DNA of 64,000 nucleotides, taken from assembly GCA_913060665.1 (NCBI GenBank), contig CAJXUY010000005.1, forward strand, positions 124,001 to 188,000, in the 5' to 3' direction. The translations under genes and the position numbers were made by a program. Below are positions 27,639 to 37,304 of the stretch, in pieces. Within the stretch, counting starts at the first letter, position 1. Each line of letters starts with the position of its first letter. A model generated the notes under the pieces. It did no database searches. It was not told the origin of the DNA and worked only from the letters and a program-made list of their open reading frames with translations. Source of the DNA: an uncultured Oleiphilaceae bacterium (GTDB taxonomy: Bacteria; Pseudomonadota; Gammaproteobacteria; Pseudomonadales; Oleiphilaceae).

Positions 27639-28416
27639 CAGCAAACCCTCTTTTAGTTTTACTAAACCAAATATAACTAAGCTGAGAAAATATTACAGCC
27701 CCTCCCCCATACAAGAATAATGTCTGCAGATCTGGAGCTCTCCCAAATACTAAAATTGAGCGCGCCTGCTCAACAATAATCGTCAATGGGTTCATCAAAA
27801 TATACTTTTGGTATTCTTCTGGTATTACTTCTAATGGGTAAACTATTGGGCAAAGAAATAACAAAATTGTCACAACTATCCCTGTCATTTGCGCTATGTC
27901 TCTAATAAAAACACCTAAAGATGCCAATAACCATGTCACACCTAAGCACACAAAAAACAGCGGTAATAGTACAAACGGTAAATAAATCCATGTCCATGGA
28001 ATTGATTGGGAAGTAACTATTTCCGCGAGCATTAGAATGAATAGGCTAACAAAAAAGTGAAATAATGAACTAAATACAGAGACCCACACTAAGCTATCGA
28101 GAGGAAAAACCACTTTTTTTACATATGTTGCATTTGCAACAATAAGCCCTGGGGCCCTACCAATACACTCCCCCAAAAAACCATGAAAAATCAGACCCGT
28201 AAATAAAATAACAGAAAAATTACTAGTAGTATCAGTCCCCCATTTTGCTTTAAAAACCAAACCAAAAACAAAAGAGTAAACAGCAAGCATCAACAAAGGA
28301 TTAAAAAATGACCAAATGATACCGAATAATGACCCTCGATAGCGACCTACAACATCACGCTTAGTCATCCTCAAAATTAATCGCCAGTTATCTACTAGCG
28401 AACTTACAAACAACAT
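27628..28416 (-). CDS. wzm: Wzm-type ABC transporter permease
   Basis: 262 aa ABC-2 type polysaccharide export permease with about six helices. RDVVGRYRGSLFGIIWSFFNPLLML near residue 20 and NPLTIIVEQAR near residue 210 are family hallmarks. It forms the membrane channel for an undecaprenyl-linked polysaccharide and pairs with the overlapping wzt. AGGA lies seven bases before the ATG. A second, separate Wzm/Wzt pair occurs at 42.9-45.0 kb. Confidence 0.93.
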   Translation of the reverse strand: MLFVSSLVDNWRLILRMTKRDVVGRYRGSLFGIIWSFFNPLLMLAVYSFVFGLVFKAKWGTDTTSNFSVILFTGLIFHGFLGECIGRAPGLIVANATYVKKVVFPLDSLVWVSVFSSLFHFFVSLFILMLAEIVTSQSIPWTWIYLPFVLLPLFFVCLGVTWLLASLGVFIRDIAQMTGIVVTILLFLCPIVYPLEVIPEEYQKYILMNPLTIIVEQARSILVFGRAPDLQTLFLYGGGAVIFSQLSYIWFSKTKRGFADVL

Positions 28417-28431
28417 ATTTAATCCTTTTTA

Positions 28432-29289
28432 CTAACTTAAGGTAGTTAACATGCTTCTTAAAGCAAGCTTCCAATCAAGAACACTGAACACGCCAAGGCG
28501 CTCACTCGCCAGCTTAGAGTTTGAGGGGCGCTTCACTGGAGTAGGAAATTGATTAGAGGTTATACTTCTCACTACAGGGGACTTAGCTAAAATTCCAAGT
28601 TCAACCGATTGAGAAAAAACTTCTTGAGCAAACTCATACCAAGTAACTCCTGGATCAACCTGTAGATGAAACACCCCATAATCCAGTTGATTACTTTGCA
28701 CGCACTTTATAATTTCGCTTGCAATCCCTTGGGCTGGAGTAGGCGCCCCATACTGATCATCAACAACAGAGATCTCATCTCGTTCTTGCGCTAGCCGTAA
28801 CATGGTTTTAACAAAATTATTACCATGTTCACCAAATACCCAGCTAACACGCAATATAATATGCTTATACCATGCTTTTTGAAGGGCTATCTCTCCAGCC
28901 AACTTAGAAGCACCATAAACACTAGTAGGGTTAGGCGTATCCGTCTCTACATAGGGCTCTTTTTTCTCACCATCAAACACATAATCGGTTGATATATGAA
29001 GTAAAGGTATATCGAGTTTTTTACATGTATCCGCTAGATTTTTTACACCTAGTTCATTAATCGCATAAGCCTTATCTTGTTCGGTTTCGGCTTTATCTAC
29101 CGCAGTATAGGCGGCTGCATTAATAACGACATCAGGCATTACTGAGCTTAGCTGGCTATCTACAACCTGTTGATTGGTAATATCCAGTTCAGAAGATGAA
29201 AACCCATATACTTCATGTTTACGCTTTTTGGCCTCTATGACAACATCGGTTCCGACCTGGCCTTTTGCGCCTGTAATAAGTATTTTCAT
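28432..29289 (-). CDS. rfbD: dTDP-4-dehydrorhamnose reductase
   Basis: 285 aa SDR, last step of dTDP-L-rhamnose synthesis. ITGAKGQVGTDV at the N-terminus binds NAD(P)H; STDYVFDG followed by VYGASKLAGE gives the catalytic Thr and YxxxK. Length is normal. It follows rfbC by 10 bases and lies 15 bases before wzm, so the rhamnose operon runs into the exporter genes. Confidence 0.95.
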   Translation of the reverse strand: MKILITGAKGQVGTDVVIEAKKRKHEVYGFSSSELDITNQQVVDSQLSSVMPDVVINAAAYTAVDKAETEQDKAYAINELGVKNLADTCKKLDIPLLHISTDYVFDGEKKEPYVETDTPNPTSVYGASKLAGEIALQKAWYKHIILRVSWVFGEHGNNFVKTMLRLAQERDEISVVDDQYGAPTPAQGIASEIIKCVQSNQLDYGVFHLQVDPGVTWYEFAQEVFSQSVELGILAKSPVVRSITSNQFPTPVKRPSNSKLASERLGVFSVLDWKLALRSMLTTLS

Positions 29290-29299
29290 AATCTAACCT

Positions 29300-29842
29300 C
29301 TAGCCCCTACTTAGCGCTTTCAATCGAGGAAGTATCTGGTCTTTATCAGACAGTTTTGGCGTAATGCCAGCTAAAGGCCATTCAATGCCTACATCTGGAT
29401 CATTCCAAATCAACCCACCTTCATCACTAGGGTCATAGTAATCTGTGCACTTATATTGAAAGTCTGCGACTTCACTTAATACAACAAAACCATGAGCAAA
29501 ACCTGGCGGAACATAAAACTGGGTGTGATTATCACCCGTTAGCATAACTCCCGCCCATTGGCCGTAGGTTGAGGAGTCTGGCCTCAAATCTACAGCCACA
29601 TCGAACACTTCACCCAGTGAACAACTGACCAGTTTGCCTTGAGGTTTCGTTTTCTGAAAATGAAGCCCCCTTAAAACACCCTGCGAAGAACGAGAGTGGT
29701 TATCTTGTACAAAGGGAAGATCTAAGCCGGCGTCCTTATAACGATCTGCTTGAAACGTCTCTTTGAAAAAACCTCTATGATCACCAAACACTTTAGGTTC
29801 GATAATCACACAGCCATCTAATTTAGTATGTGTCACCTTCAT
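29300..29842 (-). CDS. rfbC: dTDP-4-dehydrorhamnose 3,5-epimerase
   Basis: 180 aa cupin-fold epimerase, third step of dTDP-L-rhamnose synthesis. FFKETFQ, QDNHSRSSQGVLRGLHFQ (with the active-site His) and YVPPGFAHGFVVL are the family motifs; length is typical. It lies two bases after rfbA and ten before rfbD on the same strand. Confidence 0.96.
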   Translation of the reverse strand: MKVTHTKLDGCVIIEPKVFGDHRGFFKETFQADRYKDAGLDLPFVQDNHSRSSQGVLRGLHFQKTKPQGKLVSCSLGEVFDVAVDLRPDSSTYGQWAGVMLTGDNHTQFYVPPGFAHGFVVLSEVADFQYKCTDYYDPSDEGGLIWNDPDVGIEWPLAGITPKLSDKDQILPRLKALSRG

Positions 29843-29844
29843 TC

Positions 29845-30717
29845 TTAAACTGTTCCCTCTACCACGCTGAGTAAGTACTGCCCATACCCCGTTTTTAAAA
29901 GAGACTCAGCTTGTACTTGAAGTTGTTCTTTAGACAACCAACCATTGTGATAACCAATTTCCTCCAGGCATGCGACCTTAAGCCCTTGCCTCGCCTCGAT
30001 AGTTTGAACAAAATGAGCCGCCTCTAACAAACTATCATGAGTACCAGTATCAAGCCATGCAAAGCCACGCCCTAACTGGACAACACTTAAATCGCCTCGT
30101 TCAAGATAGGCGTTATTAACAGCAGTAATTTCTAATTCACCACGCTCAGAAGGTTTGACACTTTTAGCGATTTTGACCACATCGTTATCATAAAAATAAA
30201 GACCGGTTACCGCATGGTGAGATTTAGGAACTTTTGGTTTTTCTTCTATGGATATGGCTTGCCCACTCTCGTCGAACTCAACCACACCAAAGCGCTCTGG
30301 ATCACTCACCCGATAGCCAAACACCGTGGCGCCAGCACCTTTATCAACTGCTAACTTCAGCTTCTGAGAAAAGTGTTCCCCGTGGAAGATGTTATCACCC
30401 AACACCAAACAAACACTATCATCTCCAATAAACTGCTCCCCTATTATGAATGCCTGCGCCAAACCGTCAGGAGAAGGCTGTTCAGCATAGGAGAGTTCAA
30501 CCCCAAAGTTGCTACCATCACCGAGCATCTTTTCAAAAAACGGTAGATCATCAGGGGTGGATATGATTAAAATTTCACGAATACCCGCTAACATGAGCAC
30601 TGAGATCGGGTAATAGATCATTGGCTTATCGTAAATGGGCAAAAGCTGTTTGGATACACCTCGTGTAATTGGGTGTAAGCGGGTGCCTGAACCGCCCGCT
30701 AAAATTATTCCTTTCAT
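29845..30717 (-). CDS. rfbA: Glucose-1-phosphate thymidylyltransferase
   Basis: 290 aa, first enzyme of the dTDP-sugar pathway, making dTDP-glucose. [20 protein letters not shown] (residues 8-27) is the nucleotidyltransferase signature, followed by LGDNIFHG and [22 protein letters not shown] precedes the ATG. It starts two bases after the rfbB stop, so the rfbBAC-D genes form one compact operon. Confidence 0.96.
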   Translation of the reverse strand: MKGIILAGGSGTRLHPITRGVSKQLLPIYDKPMIYYPISVLMLAGIREILIISTPDDLPFFEKMLGDGSNFGVELSYAEQPSPDGLAQAFIIGEQFIGDDSVCLVLGDNIFHGEHFSQKLKLAVDKGAGATVFGYRVSDPERFGVVEFDESGQAISIEEKPKVPKSHHAVTGLYFYDNDVVKIAKSVKPSERGELEITAVNNAYLERGDLSVVQLGRGFAWLDTGTHDSLLEAAHFVQTIEARQGLKVACLEEIGYHNGWLSKEQLQVQAESLLKTGYGQYLLSVVEGTV

Positions 30718-30719
30718 TC

Positions 30720-31796
30720 CTACTCCCCTAACCCTAAACGTTCACCTTGATAAGAGCCGTCTAACACATGCTCCCACCACTCTTTATTATCTAAATACCA
30801 CTGAACGGTTTTACGCATGCCAGTTTCAAACGTCTCTTCTGGTGCCCAGCCTAACTCTCTTTCTATTTTCGAGGCATCAATAGCATAGCGTACATCATGA
30901 CCTGGACGGTCTGCTACATAAGTGATTAACCCTTCAAAACCTTTTGGGTTTCCTCCCTTTAGCGAATGAGGGTTAGTTGGCACTAGCTCTTCTAGTAAGC
31001 TACAAAGCGTTTTAACCACTTCGATGTTCTGCTTTTCGTTATGGCCACCTATATTATAGGTTTCACCCAGCTTACCTTCTGTAACCACTTTAACCAAGGC
31101 TTGGGCATGGTCTTCTACATACAACCAGTCACGAATTTGATCTCCCTTGCCATAAATAGGAAGTGGTTTACCCGCAAGTGCATTCAATATCACCAACGGG
31201 ATTAACTTCTCAGGAAAATGGTAAGGACCATAGTTATTTGAGCAGTTAGTGATGACCGTTGGTAGACCGTAGGTCTCTCGCCATGCCCTAACCAAATGAT
31301 CTGATGACGCTTTTGAAGCAGAATATGGGGAGTTAGGCTCGTACCTATTCTCTTCGGTGAATAGCCCTTCTGGGCCAAGAGTACCGTAGACTTCATCAGT
31401 AGAGATATGGTGAAACCTGAAAGTATCTTTCTTTTCACCTTCAAGGTTACTCCAGTAAGTGCGCGCTACTTCTAGTAACGCATAAGTGCCGACAATATTA
31501 GTTTCAATAAAGGCTGCCGGACCATCAATAGAACGATCAACATGAGACTCTGCCGCTAGGTGCATAATGTAGTCTGGCTGATATTGCTCAAGAATTATTG
31601 TCATCGACTGACTATCACAGACATCGGCCTGCTCAAAGCTGTATCGATCAGATTGATCAACGTCTTTTAAGCTTTCTAAATTACCTGCATAAGTGAGCTT
31701 ATCAACATTAACGACTTCATGGTCTGTTTTATTAATAAGATGCCGAACAACGGCTGAACCAATAAAACCAGCACCACCTGTCACCAAAAACTTCAT
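30720..31796 (-). CDS. rfbB: dTDP-glucose 4,6-dehydratase
   Basis: 358 aa. [14 protein letters not shown] is the NAD site; STDEVYG (Thr-Asp-Glu catalytic set) and [11 protein letters not shown] (YxxxK) are typical of RfbB/RmlB. It makes dTDP-4-keto-6-deoxyglucose. The frame opens at GTG 31808, but ATG 31796, beginning [11 protein letters not shown], fits family N-termini. First gene of the rhamnose operon; the 140-base gap to the WbpP-like gene may hold its promoter. Confidence 0.95.
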   Translation of the reverse strand: MKFLVTGGAGFIGSAVVRHLINKTDHEVVNVDKLTYAGNLESLKDVDQSDRYSFEQADVCDSQSMTIILEQYQPDYIMHLAAESHVDRSIDGPAAFIETNIVGTYALLEVARTYWSNLEGEKKDTFRFHHISTDEVYGTLGPEGLFTEENRYEPNSPYSASKASSDHLVRAWRETYGLPTVITNCSNNYGPYHFPEKLIPLVILNALAGKPLPIYGKGDQIRDWLYVEDHAQALVKVVTEGKLGETYNIGGHNEKQNIEVVKTLCSLLEELVPTNPHSLKGGNPKGFEGLITYVADRPGHDVRYAIDASKIERELGWAPEETFETGMRKTVQWYLDNKEWWEHVLDGSYQGERLGLGE

Positions 31797-31937
31797 TTTT
31801 GCACTCACTTTATGTTATTACGGAACACCAACTCAAATATATCACACATTCTAAAGGGACTGAGCTATGCGGGCAAACGAAACTAATCAGTTTCTTCAAA
31901 TTAAATCACTTAGGACTTAATAAACAGGCTTTAACTA

Positions 31938-32966
31938 TTACTGACGTCCTATAAACCCAATATACCAGGGCATTGCTTTTTGTATGCCCTCTAGTATTCG
32001 ATGTTCCGGCGCATAGCCCAAGCGATTTACCGATTTACTAATATCTGCTTGAGAGTGCCTTACATCCCCTGCTCGAAAATCCCGATAAGTCGGTTCTAAC
32101 GCTACCGATACATCGTTTTCATTCAAAGCTGTTTTAATCGCGCTAAATAGTGTGTTTAAGGTCGTTCTATCGCCTACTGCAACATTATAAACTTCATTTT
32201 TTGCGTCATCAGGTGCAGTAGCGGCCAGAATATTCATTTGCATCGTATTTTCAATAAAGCAAAAGTCTCGACTAGTTTCACCGTCACCATTGATAAAGAT
32301 CTCTTCGTTCTTTATGGCTGAAGCAGTCCATTTAGGTATAACCGCCGCGTAGGCACCGTCAGGATCTTGTCGTTTGCCGAATACATTAAAATAGCGCAGG
32401 CCTATAGCTTTAAATCCATAGGTTCGGGCAAACACATCAGCATACAGTTCATTAACGTATTTAGTAACGGCATAAGGAGATAATGGATTACCAATATTCT
32501 CTTCTATTTTAGGTAATGCAGGATGGTCACCGTAAGTTGAACTTGATGCGGCATAAGTAAAACTAGATACGCCTTCATCACGAGCTGCCACTAGCATGTT
32601 TAAATAACCACTGATATTAGTAGCATTAGTGGTTGCAGGGTCATTAATAGAACGCGGCACTGAACCCAAAGCTGCTTGATGAAGGACATAATCTACACCC
32701 GTAACAGCTGCTTTGCAGTGTTCAGGCTCTCTAATGTCACCTTCAATAAAATTAAAATTGGACCACTGGGTTTCGGTAACCGCGCCTTTCACTTCGTCCA
32801 GGTTATGTTGATGACCTGTGGCGAAGTTATCCAACCCGACTACTTTTTGGTTTAACAATAGCAATGTTTCTAATAAATTGGAGCCGATAAACCCCGCCAC
32901 CCCAGTAATGAGCCATGTTTTGGGGGTTTGTAAGAGCGTTTGTTTAGCCTGTTCGTAGCGAGTCAC
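31938..32966 (-). CDS. wbpP: WbpP/TviC-like UDP-N-acetylglucosamine(uronate) 4-epimerase
   Basis: 342 aa extended [23 protein letters not shown] (residues 17-36) and [16 protein letters not shown] are near-diagnostic for WbpP/Tvi[14 protein letters not shown] and YAVTKYVNE give the catalytic Ser and YxxxK. It should interconvert UDP-GlcNAc and UDP-GalNAc, or their uronates. Start: GTG 32966 (MTRYEQAK) with GGA five bases upstream matches the family; the frame also allows TTG 32984. It is the most upstream gene of the minus-strand polysaccharide block. Confidence 0.9.
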   Translation of the reverse strand: MTRYEQAKQTLLQTPKTWLITGVAGFIGSNLLETLLLLNQKVVGLDNFATGHQHNLDEVKGAVTETQWSNFNFIEGDIREPEHCKAAVTGVDYVLHQAALGSVPRSINDPATTNATNISGYLNMLVAARDEGVSSFTYAASSSTYGDHPALPKIEENIGNPLSPYAVTKYVNELYADVFARTYGFKAIGLRYFNVFGKRQDPDGAYAAVIPKWTASAIKNEEIFINGDGETSRDFCFIENTMQMNILAATAPDDAKNEVYNVAVGDRTTLNTLFSAIKTALNENDVSVALEPTYRDFRAGDVRHSQADISKSVNRLGYAPEHRILEGIQKAMPWYIGFIGRQ

Positions 32967-33044
32967 GTTAAGTCCATCTATCAAAGTGAATAGTTAATGC
33001 GTAATTATAGTGGTTTGGACATTTAGATGCATGGAAATTATGAA

Positions 33045-34439
33045 TTAATCAGAACCTGGGATAATAATATTCGCATCACCCCCAAGCAACTGACGGTATT
33101 TACCTTTAAGTTCGCCTTTAGCGTCGTCATCGCCATGCACAATGCGGATTTCCTGCGGCTTTCTTCGCATACGCGTCACGAAGTCAATTAAGTTCTTCTG
33201 ATCAGCGTGAGCAGAGTAGCCCGAGATAGTATGAACCTGAGCGTTGACCTGATACTTATCCCCATCAATCATGACATAACCGCCTTTTGGGCCGTATTTT
33301 TGGATTTCATGCCCCGGTGTGCTCTTGGCCTGATACCCTACAAAAAGAACATCCGTTCGCTTATCGCTTAGTAACACTTTAAGGTAATTAAGAATTCGCC
33401 CGCCTGCACACATACCGCTCGCGGCAATCACAATAGTAGGCCGTGCAGTTTTCTTGAGGTACTCCACCGTATCTAAGTGGCTTTGATGGTCATCAATCGT
33501 GGTAAGCTGATCAAATGACAACGGATGGCGCCCTGATTTTACGCGCTTGCGAGCTTCTTTATCCCAATAGGGTTCAAGTGCTCGATAGACGTCGGTGAAT
33601 TTTGAGGCTAGCGGTGAATCAATGACAATTTCAATATCATCCCACGTCAAATTATCAGTGAGTGGCTGATTACGGCACTGGTGAATAATGCTTTCCAACT
33701 CATAAATCAGCTCTTGTGTTCGCCCTATACTAAACGCAGGTATTAACACAACCCCTTTATCTTCGACTGCTTTTTCGATCACGCCCTGTAACTGCTGCTT
33801 TCGGTTTTTTCGGCTTGCATGTTCTTTATCACCATAAGTACTTTCTATCACTAATACATCACAACCATAGGGGGCTTTAGGCGCGGCTAGCAATGGAGAA
33901 TACGGTGCACCCAGGTCTCCCGAGAATATAATCTTTTTCGTTAGCGATGCTTGCTTAACCTTACATTCAACATAGGCTGAACCCAAGATATGCCCAGCAG
34001 GCTTGAGCTTTACATCTAAGTCAGCAGAGACAGAATGCCACACACCATACGCTACGGGTTTAATCTGCTGTTTAAGCGTTTTTAGAAAACGGTTGATCAG
34101 TTGACGATTTCGAGTAAAGCCAACTTTAATCGCATCCTCCAACACCAAGGGCAATAATACGGCTGAGGGCTCAGAGCAAATGATCAGCCCCTTAAAGCCT
34201 GCAGCCAAAAGATAAGGAATACGACCAACATGATCTATGTGCACATGGGTAACAATAAGCGCTTTTATATGCTCGATGGGGAAATCTATTTCGAGGTTAA
34301 TTGCGCTTGCGCCTTTTCCAGACGTTTCAGCACCTTGAAACAAGCCGCAATCGATTAAAACACCGAAATTCTCGCTAATTTTAAGCTCATGACAGGAGCC
34401 GGTAACACCATTCACCGCTCCATGGTGAAGTACTTTCAT
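33045..34439 (-). CDS. Beta-CASP metallo-beta-lactamase-fold protein (RNase-like) A
   Basis: 464 aa. THVHIDHVGR is the zinc-binding HxHxDH motif (about residues 64-73); SGDLGAPYSPL and VIESTYGD follow. The beta-CASP part has SGMCAGGRILNYL, and SGYSAHADQ ends the set. This domain order is that of the YSH1/CPSF73-like bacterial nucleases of unknown substrate. AAGGA lies before the ATG. A second, related gene lies 1.3 kb upstream in the same direction (35755-37110); the two share motifs but differ enough to be old paralogues. Confidence 0.88.
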   Translation of the reverse strand: MKVLHHGAVNGVTGSCHELKISENFGVLIDCGLFQGAETSGKGASAINLEIDFPIEHIKALIVTHVHIDHVGRIPYLLAAGFKGLIICSEPSAVLLPLVLEDAIKVGFTRNRQLINRFLKTLKQQIKPVAYGVWHSVSADLDVKLKPAGHILGSAYVECKVKQASLTKKIIFSGDLGAPYSPLLAAPKAPYGCDVLVIESTYGDKEHASRKNRKQQLQGVIEKAVEDKGVVLIPAFSIGRTQELIYELESIIHQCRNQPLTDNLTWDDIEIVIDSPLASKFTDVYRALEPYWDKEARKRVKSGRHPLSFDQLTTIDDHQSHLDTVEYLKKTARPTIVIAASGMCAGGRILNYLKVLLSDKRTDVLFVGYQAKSTPGHEIQKYGPKGGYVMIDGDKYQVNAQVHTISGYSAHADQKNLIDFVTRMRRKPQEIRIVHGDDDAKGELKGKYRQLLGGDANIIIPGSD

Positions 34440-34454
34440 AATAATCCTTTGCTA

Positions 34455-34695
34455 CTAATAGTCCGAAAAGGGCTTTGTTAAAAAGTCCAAAACAAATTGA
34501 TAATAGAGGTTTTCTACTACATCAAACACAATTACCATATCAACTTCCATATATTCATGAACAATCGAGCTCCTTAACCCAATAATTTTACGCCATATTA
34601 TCAAATTGCTTTAATCGCAGAGCCGCCTCATCCAATAAATAGCCATTAAATCTAGCCAGCTTTTCAGACTGTTGTTGATATAGCGTTAAACCCAA
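34455..34695 (-). pseudogene. Remnant of HepT-like (DUF86/HEPN) toxin gene
   Basis: Reading the minus strand, one frame gives LLDEAALRLKQFDN and ends at a stop; a shifted frame then gives RKIIGLRSSIVHEYMEVD and continues to a stop at 34455. RSSIVHEY matches the HepT RNase motif RX4HXY, and the surrounding text is like the C-terminal half of HepT. The N-terminal half is missing or unrecognisable and the frame is broken, so this looks like a decayed toxin gene. No intact MntA-type nucleotidyltransferase partner was seen. Confidence 0.55.
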
Positions 34696-34740
34696 TTATA
34701 ACGTCCTCATCACTTTTCAAATATGCCTTGCTCAAAATCC

Positions 34741-34774
34741 AAACATTACAAACATTACAAACATTACAAACATT
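34741..34774. repeat. 9-bp tandem repeat, 3.8 copies
   Basis: Unit AAACATTAC repeated three times and followed by seven bases of a fourth copy. It lies in the non-coding stretch downstream of the broken HepT-like fragment. It is too short and lacks spacers, so it is not a CRISPR array. Confidence 0.95.
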
Positions 34775-35035
34775 GAACAATAGCTACTTTATACCGCTGC
34801 CGCTCTGGCGCAATTATCCTCCATTAACGCCCATATTCGCTGGTAGTACTTTGCCATCTCTAACGTATCGCCCCTAATAACGGAAGCCCTTCATCCAATA
34901 CGTTGCGGTTCTGTCCTTCTTATCGAAACATTCACATCTAACCTAACATTTTAGCACCGAAAAAGAGAGTGACCGCCAATCCTTTTAATGAACTAACACT
35001 CTAGCTTTCGGGCAACCACCAGCAAATATCTATTT

Positions 35036-35102
35036 TGTGCGATATATCTCACAGAAAAAAGTGTCAATATCCTACAGAAAATCAATTTTAACTACGTATA
35101 AT
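35036..35102 (+). promoter_or_regulatory. GacA-type promoter upstream of comEA
   Basis: TGTGCG-N6-CTCACA at 35036-35053 is close to the GacA upstream activating sequence TGTAAG-N6-CTTACA. A half-site CCTACA follows at 35071-35076 and TATAAT at 35097-35102. The same order and nearly the same spacing (CTCACA, 23 versus 22 bases to CCTACA, then 20-21 bases to the -10) occurs in front of the Rsm-type sRNA at 40.1 kb. Expected start of transcription is near 35109. Confidence 0.6.
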
Positions 35103-35108
35103 GCGACC

Positions 35109-35225
35109 CCGCATGGATGCAAAAGCTGCCCAATAAGGCACATAATATGGAAGTTAGACACTGAAAGGATTCGGTGACGCGTTAAGCCAAGGATGGAGCA
35201 TATGGATTTGCGCCGACTTAACGCA
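35109..35225 (+). ncRNA. Candidate Rsm/Csr-type RNA or comEA leader
   Basis: About 117 nt after the GacA-type promoter, with six GGA triplets. Several sit in hairpin loops: GCA-TGGA-TGC near 35110, CTGAA-AGGA-TTCGG near 35161-35174, and CCA-AGGA-TGG near 35187-35196. The last lies inside an 8-bp outer stem GCGTTAAG/CTTAACGC (35179-35186 with 35217-35224). These are the features of RsmA/CsrA-titrating RNAs. No T-rich terminator follows, so it may instead be the 5' leader of comEA, 110 bases downstream, bound by CsrA. Confidence 0.5.
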
Positions 35226-35336
35226 CCCTACTCTTCTATTACTCCCTTCACGGCCAAACATTCTGCTTACTTACCTTAGTACTGAAAAGATCTTTCATGC
35301 AAGGTTCAACCCTAATCGCTTTAAATGGAATTTCAA

Positions 35337-35657
35337 ATGCGAATTAAAAAAATATTATCCCTGTTAACACTAATCGTAACCTTTGGCGTTACTTTCCTGT
35401 CGGCTCAAAATGCTTTTTCTGCCGCTGACAGCCAAACCCATGCCGTTTCTATCGCAACCGGAAAAATAAACATTAATAGTGCAGATGCGCACACACTAGC
35501 ATCTTCAATCAAGGGAATAGGCTTAAAGAAAGCTCAAGCTATTGTGGATTACCGAGAAGCCTATGGTCCATTTTCTAATATTCAGGATCTCGTAAGCGTT
35601 TCTGGCATTGGCGAAAAAACTGTCGAGAAAAATGCGGCACTGCTGACGGTTAAGTAA
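35337..35657 (+). CDS. comEA: ComEA-family helix-hairpin-helix DNA-binding protein
   Basis: 106 aa. A signal peptide (MRIKKILSLL..., cleavage after AFSA near residue 26) sends it to the periplasm. The mature part is a tandem helix-hairpin-helix domain: KININSADAHTLASSI, KGIGLKKAQAIVDYR and VSGIGEKTVEK. In competent bacteria ComEA binds incoming DNA in the periplasm and pulls it in, working with type IV pili, whose genes lie at the right end of this window. ATG 35337 has GGAA seven bases upstream; the frame also opens at 35325. The gene stands alone behind a GacA-type promoter. Confidence 0.9.
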   Translation: MRIKKILSLLTLIVTFGVTFLSAQNAFSAADSQTHAVSIATGKININSADAHTLASSIKGIGLKKAQAIVDYREAYGPFSNIQDLVSVSGIGEKTVEKNAALLTVK

Positions 35658-35754
35658 ATTTTCAAGAGTATGATTTAGCAGTTAGTAACTTAAAATACTC
35701 ACTGCTAAGTTAATTCTGGCGATGAAGACGACCTAGTCAAAGTAGACTAGTCAA

Positions 35755-37110
35755 TCAAAGCTCAAATTCATCGCCGGCATCCGGTACATCCACTTTCCAG
35801 CCAAACTTTTCTTCCAATTTTAAGCGCAAACTATCAGACGCAGCGGGCTCCCCATGCGTGACGAATACATGCTTAGGCGCGATATCTGATTGATCCAACC
35901 ATGTGAGAATCTCAGTATAATCCCCATGAGCAGATAAGCTATCTAAGTGACTGACCTCCGCACGAACTTTGTGATATGCCCCATGTATTTTTACCTGATC
36001 GACTCCATTAACCATCGCATCCCCTCGCGTCCCAGGGGCCTGAAAACCCACAAACACCACGCTATTCCTATGATTCGGTAAAAGCGTTTTTAAATGATGA
36101 AGAACTCTACCGCCACTCGCCATGCCACTGGCCGAAATAATAATGGAGGGATATTTTCGTTTATTGAGTTCAATTGACTCCTCTGGCGTCCTTACAAAAT
36201 GAGTGCTTTTATCAATTTTATTGCATTCATCTGCCGTTAACCGATGTTCTTTATGGTGCCTGCAATAAATTTCGGTTGCGGTAATCGCCATCGGGCTATT
36301 CAAAAACACTGGCACATCCGGTATATCATTTCGCTCCTTAAGTAGCTGGATAATATAGAGGATCGTTTGAGTACGGCCTACCGCAAATGACGGAAATAAT
36401 ACGATCCCACCTCTTTCCATGGTTTTATTGATAATATTTTTAAAGAACTCAAACGGATCCGTTTCATCATGTCGTCGATTACCATACGTCGACTCGACAA
36501 CGAGATAGCTTGTTTCGCTCAACGGCTCTGGTGAATGCATTACCAAATCTTCCGAACGCCCCACATCACCACTGAATGTAATTGTCTTCCCTCCTGCTGT
36601 TATTTGAACGGCAGAAGAGCCCAAAATATGCCCAACTGGTGTAAACGTAGCCGATATATGGTGGGCAACACTGATAGACTTAAGGTAATTAACTGGCTTA
36701 AACAGTTTTAATGACTCAATCGCGTCTTTTTCAGTATACAGAGGCATCGCAGGGCTATGACGAGAGAACTTTTTCTTATTAGCATAACGAGCATCCTCTT
36801 CTTGCAAAAAACCTGAATCCGGCAGTAATATTTTGCATAAATCATAAGTACCCTGAGTACAATAAACAGGGCCTTTAAACCCCCTTTTTCTCAGCACTGG
36901 GACATAACCACTATGATCGATATGCGCGTGCGTTAAAACAACCGCATTAATAGTTTTAGGGTCAACAGGAAAAGGCTTCCAATTACGTAATCGTAGTTTT
37001 TTCACCCCCTGATAGAGACCACAATCTACCAGCACTCGCTGATTCTCATGGGTAATTAAGTATTTGGAACCTGTTACCGTGCCTGCCCCACCTAAAAATT
37101 TAATCTTCAT
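35755..37110 (-). CDS. Beta-CASP metallo-beta-lactamase-fold protein (RNase-like) B
   Basis: 451 aa. THAHIDHSGYVP carries the HxHxDH zinc site; SGDVGRSEDL, VVESTYGNRRH, SGMASGGRVLHHL and SLSAHGDYTEIL complete the MBL plus beta-CASP pattern. The N-terminus GGAGTVTGSKYLI is typical. Bacterial members are annotated as exonuclease-like MBL proteins. It is divergent from the phosphorylase-PRPP synthetase pair across a 194-base gap. Similar MBL genes are found near such pairs elsewhere, to my recollection, so a shared nucleotide-salvage context is possible. Confidence 0.88.
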   Translation of the reverse strand: MKIKFLGGAGTVTGSKYLITHENQRVLVDCGLYQGVKKLRLRNWKPFPVDPKTINAVVLTHAHIDHSGYVPVLRKRGFKGPVYCTQGTYDLCKILLPDSGFLQEEDARYANKKKFSRHSPAMPLYTEKDAIESLKLFKPVNYLKSISVAHHISATFTPVGHILGSSAVQITAGGKTITFSGDVGRSEDLVMHSPEPLSETSYLVVESTYGNRRHDETDPFEFFKNIINKTMERGGIVLFPSFAVGRTQTILYIIQLLKERNDIPDVPVFLNSPMAITATEIYCRHHKEHRLTADECNKIDKSTHFVRTPEESIELNKRKYPSIIISASGMASGGRVLHHLKTLLPNHRNSVVFVGFQAPGTRGDAMVNGVDQVKIHGAYHKVRAEVSHLDSLSAHGDYTEILTWLDQSDIAPKHVFVTHGEPAASDSLRLKLEEKFGWKVDVPDAGDEFEL

Positions 37111-37304
37111 CAGCCTGTTTCCTGGTCAGTTATCGTCTTAATATTAGTATAAGGCGCTCAATCAGCTAGTTGCATATGTTGACCTGACGCAAGACAGTTC
37201 AGATAAATTGGCATAGTATTAACTATCAAATCTAACGAGCAAGTACCAAAACAACTCTGACCAACAAGCCCTAACAAGAATAATCCACAACTCGAATATT
37301 AGTC

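Larger units (their letters stand above)
34440..35324. other. Non-coding stretch with gene debris, small repeats and a GacA-type promoter
   Basis: About 885 bases with no intact gene. From left to right it holds a broken HepT/HEPN-like fragment (minus strand), a 9-bp tandem repeat, a further coding-like piece on the minus strand near 34795-34920 that I cannot assign and that is interrupted by stops and a frame change, then a GacA-box promoter and a structured GGA-rich RNA ahead of comEA. Confidence 0.6.

Noticed and set aside
34741-34774. Possible CRISPR array
   Set aside because: The unit is only 9 bp and there are no spacers; no cas genes are present in the window.
35733-35750. CTAGTC / GACTAG inverted repeat as a terminator between comEA and the MBL gene
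   Set aside because: Six-bp stem and no T-run on either strand; not supported as a terminator.
36096-36110. GGCGGTAG (ops/JUMPstart-like) on the minus strand
   Set aside because: It falls inside the coding sequence of the second beta-CASP protein, in the conserved SGGRV motif, not in a leader; explained by codons.
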